Positions 56,260-64,000 of a stretch of 64,000 bases of DNA are shown in pieces. The DNA lies in assembly GCA_011800155.1 (NCBI GenBank), contig JAALGH010000011.1:1364001-1428000 (forward strand), in the 5' to 3' direction. This DNA comes from Flammulina velutipes. Taxonomy: Eukaryota; Basidiomycota; Agaricomycetes; Agaricales; Physalacriaceae. How positions within the stretch are numbered: the first letter of the stretch is position 1; every line of letters begins with the position of its first letter. Under the pieces are notes generated by a model. It had not been told where the DNA came from. It did not search any database and saw nothing but the letters and a program-made list of their open reading frames with translations. The position numbers and the translations under genes were made by a program.

Positions 56260-57841
56260 ATGTCCTTGTCCCCGCCCACTCTCTTCAATGTATCTTTGGA
56301 CAACGAAGACCCAGAGGCTTTCACAGAATTGTTCTCAGTCTTCCAGCGCTCTTTCCCCCAAAATTGTAGGTTTCGCAATGGCGACTTGGCCGCTCCGCCT
56401 AGCTCTGCATCGGATCCAAAGCTATCTGCTCGCTTCAGTCGTGTCCTTGATATCATTTCGCGCTGCGCCGTTACGCGCCATGGACAAGTGGCTACCGCTG
56501 CAGCGTCCGTCAAGGAGGTCGAGGGTACGCTCAATACGACTATCTACATATCATACACCGAGTGCGCCCATCCCGACGTCAACGTCGCAGGTCACATCGA
56601 ATCTCTTTTCTCCAGCCTCAGGTCAACTTTCATCACCAATACCGTTGCAATTATCGATGACCCCAAACTCGATCAGCCCGCTCTCCGATTAGCCTTCCAA
56701 ACCCTTACAAACTCGTTGTACACTTTTGGCTGGGACCTCTGGCAATACTATATTGGCAAGTATATGGAGCATCTTGAGCAAGCGATGGAGGTGGTGACTA
56801 GTGAAAAGGGCGCATCGCTGACCAAGCACCAGTGCAAAGAGCTCCTCACTTTGCTGCGACAGATAGAGCGCCTCAAGACGCCGTCTAGACCAGAGGTGGT
56901 GGCAGCGCTTTGTCACACATGGATGCTCATGGGCTATACCAAACCCGAATCCAAGGATAAGTGTGGAACTGGACGCCCTCGGTTCCCCCTGAGTCTCCTC
57001 GACAAGTTGGAGAACTTGATGGATATTCGTGGCGTCCACTTCCCTTTGCAACGCTGGATAACAAAACTCTCATCGTTCCATATCGAAGCCAATAACCTCT
57101 TCCATCTCGCACATTCTAAACGCCTTGACCCTATTCTGCAAGGATCCTTCCGCGTCGTGGTCGTGCCCTCCCCCTCACCTCGCCCTCCCATCCATGTCGA
57201 TCTCAAGCGGAAGACCATCGACCGCATGGTTAGTACTGCCAAATTGGAATTCAAAAACAGGCAAGCTTATACACGTCGACGGCTCGGGAATTCGAATCAA
57301 GACGAGGTGACGAAGAGTTTCATTGATTCGGCGCTCGAATCAGACCAAGAAATCACCCACGCTCGCCCTTGTGTGCATTCAGAGCTCGAGATGATGCGGT
57401 ATCTGCACGAAAATGACATCGACTCTATATCCTATCTCGGCATCTCCAAATTTCCATGCGCGGGCTGCGACATCTATATAGGCGCCTTTGGCAGAGTTAC
57501 TGGTCGCTTTATTAGCACCCGCGGCACCTCCGGAAAATTCTATCCCGCCTGGCTGATGCCGTCGCTGAACCTGCAAGGCCAGGATGCCTCGAGTATGGTT
57601 ACGTTGCTGAAAGACGAACTCGCCACCTTCCTTGTTAGCCACATCGTTCAGAAGTATGATGAAAATTTCGGGGATTGGGAGAGCCCCCTTGAGCATGCGA
57701 GTCAAACAATGTTCTATTCAACACAGAGATCGGTGCGTTCAATATTCTTGTTGTTGTGCAAGCGAAACACTGATCAAAATATTCTAGAGAAAGAAGAAAT
57801 CTTCTGAGAAGATTTCTCCTGGTACACAGCCAAGTCAATAG
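56260..57841 (+). CDS. OTT_1508-like nucleic-acid deaminase-fold protein, copy 2
   Basis: Exon 1 56260-57732, a 55-nt intron, exon 2 57788-57841; 508 residues. The ATG at 56260 is chosen since the frame upstream has none. The C-terminal region has the deaminase signature PCVHSELEMMRYL (H-x-E, about 57,367-57,405) and YLGISKFPCAGCDIYIG (P-C-x2-C, about 57,434-57,483). The second motif is the hallmark S-K-x-x-C-x2-C form of the OTT_1508-like group. The N-terminal 350 residues are helical, with KHQCKELLTLLRQIERL and similar segments, and have no named domain. The last exon gives a basic tail (RKKKSSEKISP). The catalytic residues are intact, so a deaminase activity on a nucleic acid or nucleotide is plausible; the target is unknown. 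It lies between the two FAD oxidase copies. Confidence 0.78.
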
Positions 57842-58099
57842 GACGTAGACATCGGAATATGCCAAAACCAGCTCCGGAATATGATAATGAGATGTGAACG
57901 ACAGCTCATACATCCTTTCTTACAGCCCAGGATGAGGCGCAAGAAAAATTGTGTATCGCATCTTCTACTGGCCCCTTGACGTCTTACAAGACTAAACGAA
58001 CAGAACCACACGTATTGACCATGTTGCTTGTACGACGAACTCGGACAGAGGATCCTTGATCCCACCTCTTTCGAAGGTTGCCGGGCTGTTCTACCTGTG

Positions 58100-58232
58100 A
58101 AGTATATCCATTTTTATGTCTTATGCCGTCTATTCAGCGCCATTACTCAACCGAACGCCACACGTCCACTAGAAGAAGAAGCACTATGGCACTGTATAAT
58201 GACTGGCCTGCTGTTCTCTCCCACACCTAACA
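58100..58232. promoter_or_regulatory. Promoter of FAD oxidase copy 2, duplicated from copy 1
   Basis: This stretch matches the reverse complement of about 54208-54340, including GAGTAATGGCGC, GTGGCGTTC and the TATAA at 58195-58199. The similarity extends about 130 bp above the ATG. Confidence 0.7.
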
Positions 58233-59701
58233 ATGTCCTTTCTTTTCCTCCTACTATTCAGCTTTCTCCCATGTATCACTACCGCTCGGAACTGCGTACG
58301 TCGTTCTAACTGCTCTTAACCCTTCTTAACCGTGTCCAATAGTGCCTCGACATCTTGAATGCCGGAATCCGCACTTCACAGAGCAATCTGTCCTATTTCT
58401 CTCTCTACCAGGCAGAAGTGTCCCCTGCATGTGTGGCCCACCCTTCGTCTTCCTCCCAAGTAGCTGTCATCGTGCAGATGCAGTGCGAGTTCGCTGTACG
58501 AAGCGGCGGTCATATGGCATGGAGCGGGGCATCTAGCGCACACGCTCCTGGAATCACCATCGACCTGGCCGAACTCAAGGACATCGAGTACAACGAAGGA
58601 ACGAGGCTGGCCACTTTCGGAGCTGGCTTGCGCTGGAGAGACGTATACCATCATCTTTCCGAATATAACCGAACTGTACAAGGAGCGAGGAATTTGGACG
58701 TGGGCGTTGGAGGCTTTCTTATCGGAGGTGCGGGTTTCCGCTGTGGCGTCATTGCGCGTGTTAGCTGACAGGTATATTAGGTGGGATATCATTTCCCGGG
58801 AACACGTTCGCAAGTGGTGACGTACTAGACTACGAGGTCGTACTCGCCTCAGGACAAGTCGTGCACGCCAACGCGGATGAGCACAGTGAACTCTTCTGGG
58901 CACTGAAATACGGCAGTACGAACTACGGGGTGGTTACTCGCTTCACGATGAAGACCTCGGAGGCCGTTGATGTGTGGGGTGGTGTCCAGGTATTTCGGAT
59001 CGATCACGCCAGTGAAGTCTTGCGCAATCTCGTGGAATTGACGCTTGGATTGGGGAAGGAAGTGCGGGAGTATATGGGGATCTTCATGCAGGGTGGAATC
59101 GTTTGGGTTCCTCGATTGTTGCTTGGGGATGTGCGACGTGAGTTTGGTATTCCCTCTACGGCGAATACGATGCGTGTGGCAGATAGAACAGTCGTGTATG
59201 ACGAGTGGGCTGAAGCCGCGATGAAGTCGGGGCATCATGAGTGGTATACGCTGACGGTCAAGCCGGACGTGCGGTTCGCGACGGAAGTCTTTGAGCAAGG
59301 ACAGAACATGTTCGATGGGAAGGGTTTATGGACACTTGGGTTCCAGCCGCTCCCAGGGAGTATGTTTGGTGATGGCGAAGCTGTTCTGAGTGAGTGGACA
59401 ATTCCCTTCGTGACTTTTGTGTCTTTCTAATCGAATGATAGATATGCTGGTTATGACGAGAAGTCGTGAGGTTCATTTGAAGGAGCTAGTACAATGGACG
59501 GAGACCAACTTTCCGGAATTGGTCAAGCCGTTTGTTTACATGAATTATGCTTCGGGCGAGCAGGATGCGTATCGGGGGTTGGATTTGAGGAGATACTGGG
59601 ATGTCAAGATGAGGTATGACCCTTCTGACTATCTTGGGAAGTACTGGGCCGGCGGGTTCAAACTACCTGTATATCATGGACGGGACGAGAGTGAGCTGTA
59701 G
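58233..59701 (+). CDS. Secreted FAD-dependent oxidase (berberine-bridge-enzyme type), copy 2
   Basis: Four exons, 58233-58295, 58343-58727, 58781-59389 and 59442-59701; 438 residues, with the same intron positions as copy 1. The signal peptide is MSFLFLLLFSFLPCITTA. The FAD-binding type 4 domain has VRSGGHMAWSG with the likely covalent histidine, GAGLRWRDVYHHL and GVGGFLIGG split by intron 2, then YGVVTRFTM. The C-terminal segment is YMNYASGEQDAYRGL...YWDVKMRYDPSDYL. Exons 1-2 and intron 2 are almost identical to copy 1. Exon 3 differs strongly in its second half (for example GIFMQGG versus GVLLSDE), so substrate range may differ. Confidence 0.87.
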
Positions 59702-59904
59702 ATCCGGGAGAAGTTATCTGAATTCTAAATGATGAAGTGTTCATAGAGAAGGAATCCTTAGCCTTGAGGTTAACGGGTTAGACGATTCGAACTTGATGAC
59801 ATGATTACCATACCTGCCTAGATCTTGCATTTTTCCCTCGACACCGACGGCAGGTAAGTATCGTCATAGAGGATGTCGAGATGTTTATTTTCTTGCCTTT
59901 GATA

Positions 59905-60217
59905 TTCAAGTAGGCGGTAATGGAATGGATAAAAAAACTCACCGATAATCTTGGCCTACATATGCTTGACGATGATGTGAAGGTGAAACGAGATGGAGTT
60001 TCCTCAGAGGTGGAAGCAAAAAGATACCACGAGCTTTCGACCATGGGGTATGGGGGAGCCTGTCTCTGTCGAGCATCATTTGTCCGAGTCTTTGTACCTT
60101 TGAATACGGTCAATGCATGAAGTCCGTTTGCTGGCACTCTACGCATCCTTGAGATGGCAATGGGATGGAAGAACTCGGAGAGGTTCAAGGGATGTATTAT
60201 GCAATGGTAGATACAGA
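59905..60217. repeat. Direct repeat X, with the mL59 3' flank
   Basis: Aligns with 54690-55080 in the same orientation. It continues into the intact last exon of the mL59 gene at 60218-60277, which shows that this is the source copy and X' the derived one. One intron-like acceptor in this copy reads TTAC, so any small gene here is dead. Confidence 0.55.
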
Positions 60218-60885
60218 CTAGAACGGAAGTTTCGTCTTTTTGGGACGAGGAACAGACAGAGGGTTTGGGCGCCTGTGCTTGTGGTACTAGAAGCAAAGTC
60301 AATTCGCGCGTCGGACGAGTGAAAAGTAGAACGTACGGCTTTGTATCTCTGGATACGCGCGTCCATGTCGCGCAACAAGATTTTCTTGTAGCTGAACCTC
60401 TTTCTCTTGACGCGCTCCCACTTGTGTCCCTTGAACATGCGTTTCTTGGCCGCGTACAGTCTGGTGCCCAAGTCGGCGCCCTTGACGTCCTTTTCCTTTG
60501 CGTTTCCGACCCAAGCAATCTTGAGCAGCCACGGCTCCTCCATGGGTGGCGCACTACTCTCTTTGATTTGGGGAGCAGCCTGCAATTCCGCCTTCTGAAT
60601 TTCGGACGAGTGCACCTTTGGGCCTGGTGGGAGCAAGTGCAGCAGGTTTGCAGCCTTTGCGGACTTGACGAGCTCGGCCTGGCGACGCAGCGAGTATTTT
60701 GGCGGTGCCCATCGTCCGGTATTGTCGTTTAGCAGCGGGAGAAAAGGATTGCGAAGATGGATAGCTTCTGGGTCGGCGTCTGGCTTCAACGGAAGATATC
60801 CAAAGCGTTTATTATGGGATTTGAGGCCGTTCAGCTCGTGAAGACGAAACTTTCTGACCGCCCGCAGCGCCGCCGACGTCGACAT
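60218..60885 (-). CDS. Mitochondrial ribosomal large-subunit protein mL59 (fungal L25 type)
   Basis: Two exons on the minus strand, 60337-60885 and 60218-60277, with a 59-nt intron in phase 0; 202 residues. The N-terminal KFRLHELNGLKSHNKRFGYLPLKPDADPEAI and NPFLPLLNDNTGRWAPPKYSLRRQAELVK are the hallmark of fungal mL59, a component of the mitochondrial large ribosomal subunit. The C-terminal MFKGHKWERVKRKRF...MDARIQRYKA is very basic and RNA-binding. The short last exon supplies HRRPNPLSVPRPKKTKLPF, the conserved end; reading through the intron instead would give an unrelated tail. The start MSTSAALRAVRKFRL fits a mitochondrial import signal. Confidence 0.9.
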
Positions 60886-60960
60886 GGTGGTGGTGGTCGA
60901 AGAGTAAGTAAGGTTAGGGTATTAGGTCAGCAGTGTCCTTTTCCTTTCCCCATCATCACC
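60886..60960. promoter_or_regulatory. 75-bp bidirectional promoter between mL59 and the Yra1/ALYREF gene
   Basis: Start codons at 60885 (minus) and 60961 (plus). A GGTGGTGGTGG tract and a CATCATCACC tract lie inside. The positions are seen directly; the shared regulation is inferred. Confidence 0.5.
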
Positions 60961-61871
60961 ATGTCGGCCTTTAAGAACAACAAGGACTCACGAAAGCCTT
61001 ACAGCGTGCGCAACACTTTCTTTTCTGGATTCCTTTCATAAACCTATCTGCAGCGCCCCGCGGACGGCCAATGGCTACACGACAAAGCACCAGTGCAGCC
61101 AGACGCCGCCATGTCTCCAGGCCTGCTTGTATCAAATCTACACTACGAAGTGACTCCCCAGGACCTAACGGTGAGCACGCTGCCTGCTGTCTGCGCCACA
61201 ACTCAACTTGCGCCAGTCTATCTTTGGTCAAATTGGTACGCTCGTCCGCGAGCCTCATCTTAGGGTATGCAACCTCCCGACTCGCGCCCGCGAATGTCAC
61301 CCACCGACCCATGTCGCTCATATGTACGCTTGTGCTTTTCAAGTATGACCGCAGTGGACGCTCCACCGGCACTGCTGTCATTTCCTACGAAACAGCTGCT
61401 GAAGCGGCAAAAGCCAAGCAGCAGTTTGATGGTCTCTCAGCAAAAGGTTCGTTCCTTCATTTTATCGCATTTCTTTATCTGACGGGTATCTAGGACAGCC
61501 CATGGAGATTAAATACCAGCCTGCTGCAGCTCGCGGTGGAAAACGGTCTGCGAGCGCACCAACGACCTCGACGCTCCTCAACAGGATCCAGAAACAACCT
61601 TTGATCGACCGTCTCGGATCAGACGAACCTCCTACAAAACCCAGAAATCACGGCCTGTGTGTATTCACCGTTCTTGGCTGAACATTGCCTTACCTTTCTC
61701 CATAGCGGCCCTGTCCGTTCAAAGCCAGCACGGGGAGGGCGAGGAGGATCCAAACCCAACCCCCGAGTACCAAAGAAGCCCAAGACGGCAGAGGACTTGG
61801 ACAAGGAGCTGGATGCCTTTATGGGTGATTCTACGCCTGCGACCCCAGCGCAGGACGTGGAAATGGTGTAG
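60961..61871 (+). CDS. Yra1/ALYREF-type mRNA export adaptor
   Basis: Six exons: 60961-61005, 61054-61170, 61217-61264, 61344-61446, 61494-61656 and 61706-61871; 213 residues in consistent phase. The protein couples transcription and splicing to export by bridging the helicase Sub2/UAP56 and the export receptor. The RRM begins LLVSNLHYEVTPQDLTSIFGQIGTL and continues YDRSGRSTGTAVISYETAAEAAKAKQQFDG and PMEIKYQP. The C-terminal RGG-rich stretch (SKPARGGRGGSKPNPR) and the UAP56-binding motif TAEDLDKELDAFMGD are both present. The usual N-terminal copy of that motif is not seen: the first exon reads MSAFKNNKDSRKPYS. It is divergent from mL59, with 75 bp between start codons. Confidence 0.88.
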
Positions 61872-62138
61872 ACGCTTTGTTAATTCCTGGCTCTGTATAA
61901 ATCCGGACTTGATAATTCACGTGCATTCTCAATCATTGACACTGCCAACAGTACTATGCAGTACTGCATTCCGTGCAAGAGGCTGTTCTTGATCTTTGTC
62001 TAGCAATGATCGAACGGACTCACCGTCCCGGCCGAACCACTTGCTCGACGTCGAAGCGCTATGCCTTGATTGGATATGTTCTAAACATAGACCGCCACCG
62101 TCAGCCAGCCCCAGGCCCAAATGAAACATTGGCGCCGG

Positions 62139-62145
62139 CTATATA
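62139..62145 (+). promoter_or_regulatory. TATA box of the GPI-anchored glycoprotein gene
   Basis: CTATATA lies about 85 nt upstream of the ATG at 62228, followed by a pyrimidine-rich leader. Confidence 0.5.
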
Positions 62146-62227
62146 GGCGTGTACTCGCCGTCTGGAAAAAACCTGTCCATTCCCCTCTTTCTTCTTCATC
62201 GGTCCACCCCATCTTCTTGTCTCAGTC

Positions 62228-63719
62228 ATGTTATTACCCTTTGTCTCCTCCCTCTTTGTAGGTGCTGCATGGGCGCAATACAGTGCCACCTACTTGCCCG
62301 ACACTGCTCCAGAAACCTCCGAGGAAGGTCAGACTGGAACGAACAGGTGTGGAGATGGCTTCAACCAGACTTCCAATTGCCAAAATGCCTACCGTACGTG
62401 GATTTCGTTGTCTCACGTCCTTCAGTTGCTCATCATACCCCCCCAGTCAACGGCCTCGACGATTTGTAGGTTTTCTCTCCCCCTCATGATGCTGTGACAT
62501 GCTCAGTCCTGGCGCTAGCTGTCTTTGGGCGCCTCCTGAACCTGGTCCTGATTCCGTCGTCGGCAATACAGAGGTCGGTTAAAACCCAGTTGCGTTTGAC
62601 ATCTGCAACATGCTGATAACAATTTATAGCGAATTGAAGTCTCCTGGTGTATCAAAGTACGTGGAGGGCGTCTTTTTCTCCGACGTACACGGCTCATTGT
62701 GTATTGCAGGAGGGTTATGGTACCCGACTCATCCCGAACGGAGCTATTAAAGGAGCTCACTTTGTCAAGACGCCCAACTTTGTGCAGATTACGGGTGTTG
62801 GCGATCTTACGCTGTTGAATATTCCTGCGGGTGATGCTGGAGGGGAGTTGGATCCTCACGGTGCGGATGGGAACGGTGCGTATCGCCTGCATAGTGAAAT
62901 ACCGCACTGAGTCGATCGTTGATAGGAAATCCGATTGGCGGGCTGGTCTTCTCGTCGGCCTTTGGAGAGCTCCAACAGATTCACGAATGGACGGTAAGCT
63001 TGAAGATTTCATTGCAACGACACGTTCCTCAAAGCCCCTCTAGAATTTCATGTCGGCGGATCAATTTTGCTTCCGTGCTTGCAATCCCGCTGGAGAGGAT
63101 CCTCCCGCTTGGTGTACGTGGATTTCTCCGCCCTCTGTATGTCTCTTTGACATAGTATGTTTAGGCCAACACATATACGATGTCATGGGATGCGCATGGA
63201 ACATGCCTGCCAACTACGCGGCAGACGTATTTGAATCCTGTGATGGAGAGAGCGGTGCTGAGGTGCGCTTATACACATCTACATTTATATTGTTGACCAA
63301 CCAACTCATACATCTTTCAGCCGATGGGCGTATACGGTGGATCCACCTTCCATCAAGGCGAGGGAGCCACCCCGGCTCCGCACGACGCACCGTCTTCATC
63401 TAATTGTAAGACCTCATCAACTATTGGGAATACATTCTCGATATCGGGAACGAGGGTTGTGACTAGCGTCAGTGCTACGACTACAAGAACTGTAAGTGAC
63501 CACTCATACCACTGCCACCTTTCTCATCGCTCTTTCTAGGGCTCCTCCCCATCGACCACTACTGGTTCCAGGGGAACGAACGCCGCCGACGTCACTGGAG
63601 CGTCAAACACTGACGCTTCGGACTCTGCTCTGGCATTGTCGGATAACCTGGATTCGATCGTCCTTGCGATGGGAACGACGTTGGTTTTCAGCATGCTCGG
63701 TGCTGTTATGATCATCTAA
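62228..63719 (+). CDS. Macrofage-activating-glycoprotein-like, GPI-anchored secreted protein
   Basis: A multi-exon gene (about nine exons) starting at ATG 62228 and ending TAA 63717-63719. A signal peptide (MLLPFVSSLFVGAAWAQ) precedes the mature chain: GTNRCGDGFNQTSNCQNAY, FCLWAPP, GYGTRLIPNGAIKGAHFVKTP, VQITGVGDLTLLNIP, GGELDPHGADGNGNPIGGLVFS, QIHEWT, FMSADQFCFRACNPAG and QHIYDVMGCAWNMPANYA...FESCDGE. This order and wording match the basidiomycete protein called macrofage activating glycoprotein. A Ser/Thr-rich linker (TSVSATTTRTGSSPSTTTGSRG) leads to a C-terminal hydrophobic tail (VLAMGTTLVFSMLGAVMII) that acts as a GPI-attachment signal. The protein should sit on the cell wall or surface. 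The role is not established; no catalytic motif is seen. Confidence 0.8.
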
Positions 63720-63859
63720 CGAAATTTCGATGCGGACTTTTGGGACTTGTATATCCTATTCTTGATGACTTGAGTAGATGCATTTATTTAGGGATATACA
63801 TATGTACTACTTGCTACATAGACACGGACTTTTATGAACCTCATTTTCAGTGGGATGGA

Positions 63860-64000
63860 CTAGTGTATCAACTGTTGTTCCTCTCCCTCCTCAGGCCAAA
63901 ATGCAGCCTCGAGCTCAACGACACGACGAAACACGTCCTCTGCGCGCCTCCACAAGAATGACCCAGGAGTGATTCCCAGACTGTCCACTACGATGGCGAT
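63860..64000 (-). CDS. C-terminal end of a probable TENA/THI-4 domain protein, cut by the window edge
   Basis: On the minus strand an open frame enters at 64000 and stops at 63860-63862 (TAG), giving 46 residues. The helix DVFRRVVELEAAFWPEEGEE resembles the last helix of the TENA/THI-4 (thiaminase II-like, heme-oxygenase fold) family, which ends in an E-x2-FW motif. These proteins hydrolyse thiamine breakdown products. Only the last helix is visible, so this is a tentative call; the start lies outside the window. Confidence 0.4.
   Translation of the reverse strand: MAIVVDSLGITPGSFLWRRAEDVFRRVVELEAAFWPEEGEEQQLIH

Noticed and set aside
60139..60336. Unspliced C terminus of mL59
   Set aside because: The spliced last exon restores the family's RPKKTKLPF-type ending; the read-through tail is unrelated.
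1..64000. CRISPR arrays, bacterial operons and Shine-Dalgarno sites
   Set aside because: None seen; intron-rich genes and fungal families make a bacterial source untenable.

Overview
The window is nuclear DNA of a filamentous basidiomycete, most likely a mushroom-forming agaricomycete. Genes are dense, lie on both strands and are cut by many introns of about 45-60 nt with GT..AG ends. The protein families fit: F-box/leucine-rich proteins, FunK1 kinase remains, a macrofage-activating-glycoprotein-type GPI protein, Zn2Cys6 regulator, SRPK-type kinase, OTT_1508-like deaminases and a fungal Helitron. Housekeeping anchors are condensin subunit 3, Sec2-type Rab GEF, phosphopantothenate-cysteine ligase, mitochondrial ribosomal protein mL59 and a Yra1/ALYREF mRNA-export adaptor. 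Exon joins given below were read by eye from splice signals and reading phase, not from transcripts.

Layout. 0.5-2 kb: a decayed beta-lactamase-fold serine hydrolase. 3.1-3.8 kb (-): a small nucleotidyltransferase. 3.8-8.1 kb: condensin subunit 3. 8.3-9.2 kb: an aminoglycoside-phosphotransferase-like kinase. 9.4-10.1 kb (-): a small acidic zinc-finger-like protein. 10.5-15.1 kb: a block bounded by inverted ~100-bp repeats that holds a broken FunK1 kinase joined tail-to-tail to a truncated rhodanese-domain gene. 15.8-18.6 kb: Sec2. 18.7-24.5 kb: an F-box gene, an NAD kinase pseudogene, an NT-C2 protein gene, and a rearranged segmental duplicate of the last and of the F-box 5' end. 24.6-28 kb (-): a disrupted SRPK-like kinase and a GTPBP1/2-N-terminus-like protein. 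28.39-36.18 kb: an apparently complete Helitron (Rep/helicase plus an accessory gene) with a textbook 3' end. 36.9-43.6 kb: Zn2Cys6 regulator, second F-box gene, GRGGxGS-repeat protein. 43.7-44.9 kb (-): phosphopantothenate-cysteine ligase.

45.4-60.3 kb is the most unusual part. It holds two nested inverted gene-pair duplications: a small membrane protein with a class 3 lipase, and a secreted FAD oxidase. Each pair encloses one OTT_1508-like deaminase gene. A displaced relic of the mL59 3' end and direct repeats lie among them. 60.2-63.7 kb returns to conserved genes (mL59, Yra1/ALYREF, GPI-anchored glycoprotein). The right edge carries the C-terminal end of a probable TENA/THI-4 protein on the minus strand.

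There is no operon logic here. What links the genes is local duplication, inversion and decay around a core of conserved single-copy genes, with one potentially autonomous rolling-circle transposon.
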